A stretch of DNA of 64,000 nt from Chondrus crispus (taxonomy: Eukaryota; Rhodophyta; Florideophyceae; Gigartinales; Gigartinaceae): the NCBI RefSeq assembly GCF_000350225.1, contig NW_005178587.1, forward strand, positions 248,001 to 312,000, read 5' to 3'. The notes under the pieces are model-generated. The model worked only from the letters and a program-made list of their open reading frames with translations. It was not told the origin of the DNA and made no database searches. This document shows positions 43,242 through 55,090 of the stretch, one piece after another. The translations under genes were made by a program, and so were the position numbers. Within the stretch, counting starts at the first letter, position 1. Each line of letters opens with the position of its first letter.

Positions 43242-44700
43242 CGGTGCAAGCGTTACCAAAGAAGGACCTTCCGTACTCGGTTAATACCGACGCAAGTGAT
43301 TATCAAGTTGGTGCTGCGTTATTTCAAAAGCACCCGGATGCACAACGAAACCCCATCGGGTTTTTTTCTAGAACGTTGGTGGCAGCCGAGAAGAATTATT
43401 CTGTGTCAGAAAAGGAATTTTTGGCGCTGATTTGAGCCGTCCAGACCCTGAGACCATATTTATATGGAGAGCACTTCATAGTGCATACCGACCATGCCTC
43501 GTTAAGGTGGTTGATGAATGTAACGGACCCAAGTGGACGTGTAATCCGATGGAGGCTACGCCTCTCGGAATTCGATTTTGAAATCAAGTACAAAAAGGGG
43601 AAGGCTAACAGCCAGGCGGACGCTCTTTCGAGGTTGCTAACGGTAGGAGAAACAGTCGATGAAGTCGACGTCGAAATCCCGTCCTTCATGGCCGAACAGA
43701 CCGATACTGTAGAATCCGAAGACTACGATTTCGACAAGTTGGACGACCTCCTCGCTCTTGAGAGGGGGGCCGTCCCGGACCGGCTCGATCAATTTCAAGC
43801 CGTCACTCCGGAGGAGCTTCTTCGCGACCAAGCCGTCGACTCTCTCTGCAACAAAATCAAGGAAGAAATGGAAGAGCGAAGAACGAAGTCGTTCACAACG
43901 GAGGCCGAGGAATTTGAAGGAACGTTATGTCGAATCTCTGCGGAGTTCGTACAAGTGCTAATACCACAATCGCTGAAGGACCGTGTCTTAGGGTTGAGCC
44001 ATCATGCTATATCAGCAGGGCACCCAGGAGACAGGAAACTGTATAAGACCTTGAGAAGATCGTTTTATTGGCCCATAATAGCGCTGGATTGCTACGCGGT
44101 AGCCAGGAACTGCGCGGATTGCGCGCGAGAAAGGATGACGCTCAGGAAGAACGCGAAGGAGATGAAGCTGTTTACGCCAAACGCTCCTCTGAAATTTGTC
44201 GCGATTGATATCTTCGGGGAGCTTATCACCACAAGTCGAGGCAACCGGTACATTTCAGTAATCAGCGACCGCTATTCGAAGCTGGTACGGACCGTACTGT
44301 TGAAGAAAATTTCCGCTGCGCACATTGCGCAAGCCTTCGTACACAACTGGGGTTTCATTTATGGACCCCCGGTGAAGCTGCTGTCCGACAACGGGACGCA
44401 GTTCACCGCCAAGTACTTCCAGAATATTTGTCTAATTCTTGGCACTCGGAACGTCTTCACGACTACGTAACACCCGCAAGCCAACGGCCAAGTGGAAAGA
44501 TTTAATCGAACTATACCCTCCGCGCTACGGAAGTATATCGGAGATGATCCGAAGGATTGGGATTTATTTAGCGACTCTGTGACGTTCGCCTACAACATAC
44601 AAGTTCATTGAACTACGAACATTGCCCCCTTCGAGCTGGTATTAGCTCGGGCACCGAGAAGTCTCGCGCTGCCAGCGCAGCCGCATTTGGAACGATTTAG
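43242..44700 (+). pseudogene. E5 RNase H and integrase
   Basis: RNase H: VNTDASDYQVGAALFQ, YSVSEKEFLALI, HTDHASLRWLM. Integrase: HHCC finger (GHPGDRKLY .. CADCARERM) and DDE context (FVAIDIFGELI, LLSDNGTQF, then GQVERFNRT). The order and spacing match a Ty3/Gypsy pol. It has a few breaks. Confidence 0.85.
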
Positions 44701-44737
44701 TTCCCCGCGAGCCTATTACTTCAAGTGGCAATGATGG

Positions 44738-45498
44738 TTGGGAAGTCTGATGAGGACCGCGAATAAGAGCTTACGCAAGGAACAGGCCAGATACAAGCGA
44801 AACTTTGATGCGAGGCTTCGCCAGCCGAAGTACGACATACCTGTAGGGTGGTATGTGTTCCTTTGGAAGGAACAAGGCACCGCTACAGAACCTAAACACA
44901 AACTTGCACAAGTGGCCACTGGCCCGTACGCCGTCAAACAATCAGATAGCAACACGGTGGTCATCGCATTGGCAATCAAGAGGAACGCGTTTCGCGAGAT
45001 CGAGTAGAATTGGCCCCAAGTCCGATGGAACAGGTGCCGATATCAGGCCTACGACAGGCTCTACAGTTCCTCAGCGGACGCGAGGGAAATCAAGAACGCG
45101 CCGCGATGGAGAGTGAGGATGGTCCTCCCACGCGAGCGCAGATGTTAGAGGACGAGGAAGATGTTGTCAGTCGAAATCCGTCAGCGGAGATACCGCAAGA
45201 CCTACAGAGGACGAGTAATTCAGAAGAGTTGGAGGAGTCGGACAATCTTCAGGAGGGGGAAGAGATGAACCCCAGACGCGAGGAAGAAAATGAGAACGCC
45301 GAGTACGTGATAGAAAAGATCATCGATTACGGGTATCAAGATGAGGACTTAATCCTCAAGGTGAAATGGTATGGATATAAGACGAAGGACGCGACGTGGG
45401 AACCAGTCGCATCATTACCGCGCAGCGCAGTTGTAAGATATTTCCGAAGAGAAAAGTTACCCTTGCCGCCGCAAGTCGCGAGCGCAAAAGCGGGGTAG
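44738..45498 (+). pseudogene. E5 pol tail with chromodomain
   Basis: A basic spacer (RKEQARYKRNFDARLRQPKY) with a GPY-like segment (ATGPYAVKQSD) leads through an acidic linker to a chromodomain at the C-terminus (EYVIEKIIDYGYQDEDLILK, VKWYGYKTKDATWEPVASLP). The aromatic positions Y, W and W of the methyl-lysine cage are kept. It ends in a TAG at about 45498. Confidence 0.82.
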
Positions 45499-46377
45499 CC
45501 TCTGTCAGAGGGTTGTGAAGTCGGAATAGGTACTGTGGGACGCGGCGCGAAGTTAGAGAACAAGGTTAGTCATAGGAGTAGGGATCATAGGAGATGAAGA
45601 GGAGGAGAGAGAAAGTGAAATAAGCAAGTCTGCGTCGCCCCCGCGCACATGGACAGAGCTGCGAGTGTCGCCCTGTCAAGAAATGAGGAATTTATTGTAG
45701 TCTCAGGTGGAGACAATGCGCATATTTCATATGATCACGCGTCGCAGTGGTGCGCACGTGAAGTGACGTTTGGATCAGAGATCTGCACCAGTCCGTAGGA
45801 ACTTGAGAGGAAATTTTCATGAGGTTTTTTACGAGGGGACACAAGGCAATGGTACGCGAGCAGATGTGGGACACAGGAGATGATTCGAAATTTTAATCCA
45901 AATCAAGAAAGGGATGGAGTTGCTGCAAATTTTTTTCGCCGGCCACAGCCGACGATACCCACCACGAAGTCGATCTGCGACCAAGTCCAGACAAACGGGC
46001 CTGACGCTGACTGAGCTTAACAGATCAACAGACTAATGCTCGTCGAGCAGGGAAGAATTACTGTCTGCGACAGGCCCGTAGTTACAAGGATGGACGCTCA
46101 AGGAGGTCGTAGCTGTCACTCCGACATCGCCGATCGACCTCGTTCCCCAAATCCCTTCCATGTCTCCTGCACGCGAGCGACTCACACACACCCTGATTCA
46201 TAACGAGCCGTCACTTGTTTTCTAGGGTGTTTTGCTCCTTTTTGTTTCTATTTTGGGTTCTGTCCCGTTTACTATTTTATGTGGAGACAGGAAAACGATC
46301 CCGCACAGCGGACGCCGACAAGCAAGTCGCTCGTCAAGAAGTGGAATCTCGTTGCACAAGCGAGGGCGGTGATCGCT
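45499..46377. other. Region 3' of E5, no gene seen
   Basis: A purine-rich run follows the E5 stop (45580-45625), which could contain its polypurine tract. Part of an E5 LTR may lie here, but no second copy exists in the window to confirm it. Confidence 0.4.
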
Positions 46378-47785
46378 ACTATCCCTATCCTAATATAATC
46401 CCAACGGGAATCGAACGACAATGCAAAAATTATTAAAATAATTTGTGGGACATGTGCGTTCGAACGACGGCAGCCGATTGGTGTGTTAGGGAACTAATCA
46501 AAAGTATATGCAAACTTATCAAATATGAGTGTCTTTCGAGTCCAGAGAGATGTCTTTCGAGCTCACCAATTGCTCGCCGCTAAGTGTATATCACATGCAG
46601 AGGCCACTATGGCGACACAGACCAGGGCACGATATTAGTTTTTCCCTTTTCTCCGACCCTTGAGACCTTTACAGTATCCTTCTTGTATGATTGAGTCAGA
46701 CGTGAGCCGGAGGCACCCGTGAGACTCGCAGCCAGCTTCAATGCCTTTCTCATTCTAAAAAATGTAAGGTTTTTGGGAGGGTTCCTTATCTTTCATGCTG
46801 ATTCTGAGCAGCGCGGCCAAAATGGACATGCAGCACATGTTTTAATTCGAATTTGTTAATATTGTCGCTCTGGACCCCACTGAGTTTTCTTTTTCAGAAG
46901 AAGTGCCTGAAGAGCCCATGACGGAAAGGGCTACGCATTGCGAATCGTATGTGACAATGGCGAAGATGTGCACGCTTATCACTTGCATGATCACTGGACT
47001 TTGCAATGTGGAATTCTCGAGAAATAATCCCCGACAGAGCGGGATTCGATGCGACAGTAGTTGGCTCCGAGCTTGTCACCTATGGACTTCAAGGAAGAAC
47101 TACGTCTGCAGTCCGCAGCAGAGTACTGTGCTCGGGAAGACTACGCCGTGGATGGCCGTACTTCAAGGTCTGAAAAAAGTGCCGCCAACATTCGTTATCC
47201 AGCAAGCCACAGGGGCTGGCTTTTGGGTGTTGCTTTGAAGGCGCTCACAAGTTGACCACTCCCCTCCACCAACGGGCGCCAAAAACCTGGCCCAGGTCAT
47301 CGCACAACACAACGTGCAGGCAGATACCTTCCCAACTGTAACCCAAACAAACAAATATATTGCGTTGCCCAAATAAACCAGATGAGAATCGAACTCAGGA
47401 AGAGTAGCGCAAAACTGGGCCTATAACATTGCAGTAAAATCATAGTCAGGGACAATTGCCGCAAAGCTTGGTTAACTACGTAGCCACAGTCGCTGTGTTT
47501 CTTGTGTTACAATAACCACATCTGCATTTTCAACAAATTCCTGGGCAAACATCTGGTCACGTGTCGCAGGCAGGACCCGCACGCCCGGCCAGCTATAGCC
47601 GCGTCGTTAAGCCCCTCACATGGACAACAGTCGCCGCACGGGATGGTCACGTTTGATCTCGCGATCCCGCGCGCCATATATAGAAAAAGTTCCCTTCGTG
47701 GCCGCAAAAGGCATTGAGGCCTCTTATAACCTTACCCAGTACGGGCCCACTTCACGGCAATGTTTACATATATAAATTATCTGTT
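46378..47785. repeat. Long direct repeat R1, left copy (1.41 kb)
   Basis: This is nearly identical to 55091-56502; about 13 differences by eye (near 1%). Both begin ACTATCCCTATCCTAAT and end around TTTACATATATA. Both keep the same open stretches (for example 46903-47238, MPEEPMTERATHCESYVTM), none recognised. The ends are not TG..CA and no target duplication is seen, so this does not look like an LTR. A recent segmental duplication or a subtelomeric repeat is more likely. Confidence 0.9.
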
Positions 47786-50464
47786 ACCGGGTCACCTCTC
47801 TCATTTCCCGTGCATCTGCAACCCGTTCATCTGTTTTCGTCCCTGCCCAAGCCATCCCTTCGCATCCCATCTATCTGTCTTCGCCCTTTCACAAGCTATT
47901 CCTCTCGTCAGGCTACCATTTATCACGTGACAGCTCTGTTATATTGTTTCGTACCTTCAAAGTACAACCTTTTCTGCTCCGAAATGACTTCAAACGATCT
48001 CATCATCGTGTACAGCGGCCTTCTCGACCTGGCCGTCTGTACTGGTGTCATGTGCGGGTATGCCCACGAAGTTGCTACCCTGAAGATGTATATGCGCGAC
48101 GGGGCACACCGTGGACCTGGCGATGAAGAAACCGAGGGAGTCACTCAAGAGCAGAAAAATCCAAGATTCAGGAGCAGAAGGACAATAGCTGTATGGAAGG
48201 CGTTATCCCTTACCGTCTCCGAAAGAAGTATATCGAAACGACTGATGAAATGTACGTCCCTGGTCAGGTTTTACCAGCAGTAGACATTCTCTTTGTCCAT
48301 GACTGCTTGAAGTGTCCAACCTGTGGTTATATCGCTCCGAAAACTGACACAGTCCGCTAGTATATGATCTCCCTGCCGTACTCGAATCACACAGTTCAGG
48401 ATATTCGTCGCGTCAAGGCCCAGTCGATCTTCGGCGGGAACGAGCGCAAGTTTTTCGAAGTGTTCCAGAACTATGACCCCACTACAACATCTTGCATCCT
48501 GTCCATCACGATGAGGAACGTGCGTGGCTCAAACCCCGCTGACTTGGGTGCGGATGTTTCGGCCATGGACTCTTTCCTGTCGGTAATGCGCTTTGATAGG
48601 CACTTGAAGGCCTGTGACTTATCGATGGAGAAGGCTCATAGCCTTTGCTTTCTGGAAGACCAAGCTAAACGATCTTCTTTTCGAAAACTCGTTCCCGAAT
48701 ACCACAAGTGTGTTTCTAATATCACTGAGAGGAAAACGTACATCAAGAGACATACATTCCTGAACTGAACCCTTTCGCTAGCAGTGGAGGAGAAGACTAT
48801 GGACCACTATGACTCCCGCGCGTCCAGACTCATTGCCTTCGTACGGAACTCGTACCAGGAGGGCAACGCAATGCGCACACATTTCTCGCTACACATCATT
48901 AATGCAATCGAGGGGATGTTCAGCAATCCATCCTAACAATCCCCTCTGCAGCAGTTGCACTCTTTACTCTACAGCCTGCTCTTCAGTCCCCTTCATGATC
49001 ACAATGACAGTCTAGTTGTCTTTGTACTTGCTGCTCTGTGATTGCAGGGTACGGTGGCAAGACTTTTCGCTTCGCAAAGGCGAGTGATATGCCACCCATG
49101 ATGGCAGCAATTAAGCTTTTCGCCTGCTGCGTCGTCGTGATGGACGTCTAAAAGTGCCCTGACAAAGACACTACTTTTGGCTGGGACAACATAAACAAGG
49201 CTACCGGCTCAAACACAGACAATGGTATACGTTTCGTCCTGTGCTGCCTATCCGTTTGTCACCGCCTCCGAGACGGCGAAAATGTCAAGACAGGCTTCAT
49301 TCTATGCCCAAAGCATGCTTTGTGGAGTTATTGATGTGGTGGAGTTGTCCGTACCTCAGCTTGGCCGCAAGTCGATAGGGTTGCAACGGAAGGCGTGGAT
49401 TCTTCTCGATGGCCACCGGTTGAATGGTTCGAAGATTACTCCACACTTCTGGTCTTCCTGTATGGAGATGCAGGACAGCCTTATCGCTTTGACCCCTTCC
49501 TACTGGTTTGGTTCGCACTATGCAAATAAACATGTGACTGAATTCTGGTCGGGCAAAGTTTTAGAGTAGTACAGGCCCACTCTTCTGCATGCAGACAACA
49601 CCGTCATTGCTGACACGGCAAAAGAATTCTTAAAATGCTGCGATGAGCTGGAGAGTTACTTGTATGTTTTGCTCCCAACTTGCTCTGGTGGTCCCGCTCG
49701 TGCCACAGAGATCAGCGCAATGCGCATCTGCAATTCATTGTTCGGTCCACGCAACATATTTATCAATGGTGGTATGCTGTTTACCGTCTTCTCCTATCAC
49801 ATAAGCCGAAGTATGCGTGGCGTGTGGCTCGACCGGTGGTGCGCTTCCCCGACATGGATACAGATGGACTGGGAATGGTATACATACTGGTTATCAGGCA
49901 TATGGAAGCGACGGTTGTGCAACTTATTCATGATGCTAGCCAGAACGAAGAAATGGAGACAGCGGTTCCCGCCATTGATTTGACGCCAAATGTGGCGAAT
50001 TCAGTAGGCACACAGCACAGAGAGTACCTGTTCGTCAGCCGAGGGCCACGGGCAACAGTTGACCGCCTTCGCCACTACTTTGAAGAAACTATGATCGCTA
50101 TGGAAATGGAGCTCACCACGAGCCTGTATCGGCAGTGCCATTGCGGCGCTGTGAAAAACTTCCTTCCCTTCCAGACGGATTGGGATGAGCATAGTACCAT
50201 GAGACAAGTCACTGTGCTTCATAACCAGGCCGGACAGAACGAATGCGCTGCGCATCAGCGCTATGGGGTCTCTTCCATGGATATGAGCAGATTGACAGCT
50301 ACCGAACTGGCGAGGTATCGCCAAGCCTCCAACATTTGGCATCATGCTGTGGGACTCATGTGTAGTGCAGTGGGCACACTCGCCAACGAGGGCGTAAATC
50401 TCGCTATGAAGGAAAGCGGTATGTCCAGTCACCACCAGGGTGTTCGGGGCCCTCTGTCCGTGGT

Positions 50465-51115
50465 AGCTCAGAGGTAACGCGAGAATCGCGGGTAGAGTCG
50501 CGGTCAGCGCGTGCTGGAAAGTCGGGATCGAGTAACTAGAAGGAGTGGGTGTGTCGCGGCCGTATTGCGGACCGCTATCGACAGCGTCGAAGAAGAACAA
50601 AACAAGAAAACAGAAGAAAGAAGGAAGGAGAAGGGTTGCGTAGAAACGTAGAAAATAGGGGAAAAAGTAAAGGAAAAACAAGAAAAAGGATGACGACGAA
50701 GGGTGCAGGTACCAGACTTAGCCAACTAGATATGAACCGTAGAGGATCTTACCAGAGATGGGCTCCGATCACCTGATGCCTCTTTACTGTAACGCCTTCT
50801 GACACCCGACCTATATAGGCCGAGCGCCGTCGTCGGCGTCGGTTACTAAATGGGTAATTAATAATTAATTATCGTCATTAGAATTGCCACTTGGCATTAG
50901 ACGCTAATTAGCGTAGAAACTCGTGGGCACCACGTATGTATACGTGTCGTACACGTGTTGTACACGTATCGTGTACGTGTCATACGACTGTCATACACGT
51001 GTGTCCACGTGTGGTACACGTGGGGTACCTTCCCAAGTGAGCGCGCACAGTACACGTGTCAAAGGCGGGGAGCGCCGCCCCACAACCGCGGTGGCCAGGC
51101 GTACAGTACAGGGTC
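50465..51115. repeat. Possible insertion inside the TLH-like gene, CACGTG-rich
   Basis: Between the middle region and the helicase core is a stretch without coding sense. It has an A/G-rich run (50575-50705), a TATATAGG box near 50813, AT-rich DNA, then repeated TACACGTGT words (50930-51060) like those in the LTRs of E1 and E3. Together with the loss of reading sense this suggests a solo LTR or other insertion. No clear ends or target duplication could be found. Confidence 0.4.
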
Positions 51116-52414
51116 ACTGCACTACATCATGCATGGGCCGCCGTGTCGCCCATCTGACGATATTTCACAGACAGGAACTCAATCCGTCATTGAGGACAAG
51201 CCCTTACCTCAAGGCGACTTTGGAGAGATCATTTCCCGCATAGACCGAATGGAACAATTCCTGTTAGAATTAATTCAATCATGCCCCGACACAAACCTGT
51301 CTCTGATCAGCTTGAAGACAATCCTGGCCTTAAGCGAAGCGCAGGCCTCTTGCAGAAGGATCTCGACTCTTCGAGAAAAAAATTTTGTCCAGATCCTATG
51401 ATCCCTTCTAATGTCAAGACCCAGATGCGAAACGTCCTTGACAAAAAGGACGCTGAACGCAAATCGACAATGCAAGAGTTGGCTGTGAAGGACTGCATGA
51501 AGAGTAGGAAAGATGCGATTATAGTTCTCCCGACTGAGGGTGGAAAGTTTTTGACGTTCATGCTTCCTACGTTTACACACGTTGAAAAGGTCGTCGCTGT
51601 CGTCGTTCCTCTCATGGCATTGCAGAAAGACCTCGTGAGATGCTGTTCGGATGTCGAGATACATGCTGCCCTTTGGAACTCACGTGATATTGCAGGAGCA
51701 AGAGTAATCATGGCAAGTGCGGAACATATCTTGTCTCAGGGTTATCAGACCTACACGAAGGAGCAGCACGCATTCAAACGACCTCACGCAATTTTCATCG
51801 ACGAGGCCCCACCTTGTGCTGTAATGGAAAGAGCTTACAGATGCGTTCGCCCTGTTTTACGAGTATGTCTGCCCGAAGCCTTTGGAAGTCCCAGCTTTTG
51901 TCTTACCGCCACAACACCACTGTCAATCGAGGGGCAAATTGCCGATGCATGTGGTATGTCGGATTGGAGCGTGCTCCGAATGTCCACATCGGGCGAACAT
52001 TCCCTATGCAGTCATCAATGTCAAGAAGGAAACCATGTTCCGCCAAGTAGAGAAACAACTATGTGAATTGGGGAAACAATACAGTACGGCAAACTGTAGG
52101 GCTATCGTTTATGTCCGCACAAGGCACGACTGTGACAAATTGACGGAAATGTTGACACTTCTCACCTCAGGAACTCCTTGCTTCGAGTACCACGCTGGTA
52201 TGGCCACTGATGACAGCGATGTTATGCAGCGCAAATGGGAGGACACTTCGGACGGAAGGGCTCACGTGATGGTGGTAACTGCAGCTTTCGGTTGCGGTAT
52301 CAACGCTCCGACTGTGCGAATCGTCATCCACTCCGGACAACCGAGGATGCTCGTCCGATTCATGCAGAAAAGCAGCAGAGCTGGGCGTGATGGGAAGGTA
52401 GCATCCAGTGCTGC

Positions 52415-52518
52415 GTTGAACGCAAGTGGTCCCGGCCGGGACCACTTGCGTTCAACACAACACTTCTTCTTCTTCTTCAGCGTCTCTCGAACCACCGGTG
52501 GTTCGAGAGACGCTGAAG
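52415..52518. repeat. Two adjacent perfect palindromes (42 and 44 bp)
   Basis: 52415-52456 is a perfect palindrome centred on CCCGGCCGGG. 52475-52518 is a perfect palindrome centred on CCACCGGTGG. They are 18 bases apart (TTCTTCTTCTT spacer) and have no loops. They lie just after the arginine-finger motif of the helicase, and the reading frame stays open through both. Confidence 0.9.
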
Positions 52519-53375
52519 GAGACAGAGTTTCTTTCAAGAAAGATGATTTCGTTCCCTTGAAAGAGCACGATTGGAGTAATGATATGTTGGTACAGTGGAC
52601 GGAGTGCAAGAGCAGAGCACAAACTGTCGTCCATGACTGTTGGATGAATTTGTCGACGGTACATCCCCTGAGTACACATGTCAGAAATGCGGTATGGGGC
52701 TTTGCGATACTTTTCAACACAGCAATGCAGATGCAACTGGTATCCCCGTTTCTTCCCGTGGTTTTTGCTCAGCCAATTGCCACCACCGCGAATGTTGGGA
52801 ACAAAAGCACAGGCTCTAAGAGTACTACCACTGCAGCTAGTGCGCAGCATGTAAATTTAGACTACGGCAGTCAAGTTTCACCGCATTTCTGTCCTGTGTG
52901 CACTGTTTTTACACAGCGTATTGTCGAACATGACGGATCAGCGAATGAGAAGGACTGGATTTGTTATCGTGATCGTTGCTTGCGTTGTGCACAACCAGGA
53001 CACGGTGTGAAACATTGTGTTATGTTCAAGGGCACGGGTAGGTGTTGTCATTCGTGGCGTTTGCGCAAAGTCGACAACCTCGTGATCATGACGGATGAAT
53101 ACAGAAAACAGTTTTGTCGCTTCAAGAAGATGATGTGTCTCGCTGTGCTCTGTCGGGACAATCAGACCCTCCGCAAGCAGAAGCGCAGAGCGATACATAG
53201 ACTGGAGAACGTGAAACTCCCTGACCAGCTGTCCAAGTGGCTTCTCGGCGATCCCCTAATCAGTGGGCCAGACGGGATGGTGTTACGGTCTTTCGTGCCT
53301 TGGTTCTCCACAAGTTACCCTGATTTCTCATCAGTCGAGCACAATAGAGTCCAAAGATCACCAAGAGAACCTTGA

Positions 53376-55090
53376 ATAGCTTTGAAAAGTAAAATAATCT
53401 TCTCACTATGACGTTGTAATGGTGTGACGACCGATCATACCTTTGTCTGGATGCTGGTACGGAAAACAATTCTGGTAAGCAATTCGTAATTTCTCTCCTA
53501 TCCCCATTCTAAACTGTCTGCGGACGATTTGGATCTTGATCATATCGCGAAATTGGACAAGCGAGGAGCACAACTTTAGTTAGTGCAAACCGTTTCTAAG
53601 CGGACAATTGTAGATGTAGAATAAAGGATAGAGACCTTACGGCGCAAGTTTTCTGAATGGATTTTTCTAATAGGGTGGCAACCGGAATTCAAATATTCGA
53701 TTTTGGTCGTGATGATAATTACAGAAATGCGAGTGGATTGTAAAATCGTTTCAGTAACAATTTCCCGCGTAACCGAACCGTCAAACGTCCGTTCCACTCC
53801 TTCCCCCGCCCTGAACGACCACATACTGTATGAGACTACAATTTTATCCGCGCTCTCTAGAACCACACCGCTCCCCTTCCGTCCTCCTGTTGCCCTTCCC
53901 CTAACGCGCCCGCCCTGGTACTATTCGTGCAGGTGGCCCGAGACCTCCTTTTTTCCAATAAATTGATCGGGCCAAGCAGGTGGCCAGAACCCCCCAAAAC
54001 TGAGCGCTATACAAGGCACGTCCCTCGAGGTCAATTTCGAAGATTGTGGGCCCCTATTTGACTTTTTCCACAACATTTCTACGGATCAGGCCATTTGGTT
54101 CGAATTCACATTTCCTATGTGTAGTTCCGTCGTCAGTCCCGCAGGACGGTACGTTTTGGGCAGATATGTCGGGATCGATACGTAATGACAAAAAACGTAT
54201 CGTCCGGGCTTGAATCGTCGTATGTGCGATTTTGGTACTGACTACGGTATATGGCTCAAAACGTATGGCGCTGGGCGGTTTTGACAGCGCCAATTTTCCG
54301 GTGGGACAATACGTTTCAGGCCGATTTACACGGCGGCACCCTCATACGCGCTGACGCGCTGCCACATTGCTGTTGGCAATTTCCGACCCAAATTTTGCGG
54401 TCGGCGGTGCACAGCAAATAAAATGTCAATGTGCAAATTTTAATTTTTGCCGTGTGCGATTATAGGCGCAAAGGCATATTTTTGACTTCAAATTTTATCA
54501 CGTACCGTGTCCCGCGCCTGACAAGCATGTCAGATGCCCAACACGTATCGTGCTGTGGGCCATCTTACAGCAGGCAGATATAATGGCAGGGCCTATGTGA
54601 ATGTCCAAACAGACGCCCGTTCAGGTGCGCCGAAATTAAGCGCAAATTTACTTCGGTCTGGCGGAGTGCGCATTGGCTATAAAAAATCCGGAAAATTGAT
54701 GAAGCGCACAGGGCCAAATTTGATTATTTTATCATACCAGATGGACGTCGACAAACGCAGACATGCGTCCGACGTCAGCCGTTGGCCGGATGCACGCCAT
54801 CCTCGCCGTCATGTCCCGTCATTGATCCCGTTGGTCGCTGTCACGATATCAATCGCGGTTCCCCTATTCAGGCCCCTGAACCACGACGCGCATCTACTGG
54901 CTGGCGCTCCTCGTGACGCGCGTCTATTGGTTCACCACTGATCTGACTTACTCTGCCCGTTCCTTTCCTTCCCCCGCCCTGAATGACCACATATTGTATG
55001 AGACTACAATTTCATCCGCGCGATCTACATACACACCGCTTCGCTCCCGTCCTCCTGTTACCCCTCCCCCAACGTGCCCGCCCTCTTACG
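53376..55090. other. Non-coding region with a split direct repeat
   Basis: No gene seen. 53791-53918 and 54958-55088 are diverged copies of one another (shared CCCCCGCCCTGAA.GACCAC and TGTATGAGACTACAATTT), 1.17 kb apart. The second copy directly precedes R1. Low-complexity words such as CAAATTTT are common between them. Confidence 0.65.

Larger units (their letters stand above)
27190..45500 (+). mobile_element. E5: older plus-strand chromovirus, split by two later insertions
   Basis: Pol parts on the plus strand: protease tail and linker (27190-27963), start of reverse transcriptase (28023-28229), the rest of reverse transcriptase (41886-42617), RNase H and integrase (43242-44700), and the pol tail with chromodomain (to 45498). 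E4 sits in the reverse transcriptase and a solo LTR sits between reverse transcriptase and RNase H. Gag and LTRs are not found, so the front is lost or unrecognised. It has several further breaks. It must be older than E4 and differs from E1/E3/E4 in sequence and base composition. Confidence 0.85.
47984..53375 (+). pseudogene. Decayed TLH-like gene (telomere-linked RecQ-family helicase)
   Basis: A long plus-strand gene is scattered over several frames. In order: two C2H2-like zinc segments (CTGVMCGYAHEV from 47984; DCLKCPTCGYIAPKTD near 48300); a middle region with GGPARATEISAMRICNS and RNIFINGGMLFTVFSYH (about 49690-49800), then HQRYGVSSMDM..IWHHAVGL (about 50260-50360); a helicase core with degenerate motif I (VLPTEGGKF where TGGGKS is usual), motif II FIDEAP, and a good C-terminal half (VRTRHDCDKLTEML, VVTAAFGCGINAPTVRIVIH, SRAGRDGK); then a Cys-rich tail (CPVCTV, CLRCAQPGH). 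This domain order is known from fungal subtelomeric helicase genes. Introns or breaks number about seven or more. The stretch 51882-53375 is still open (497 codons). Confidence 0.65.

Noticed and set aside
50462-50540. tRNA-like or SINE head (TAGCTCAGAGG resembling an A box, GGGATCGAGTAAC resembling a B box)
   Set aside because: No acceptor or anticodon stem could be folded, the B box is imperfect, and no second copy is visible.
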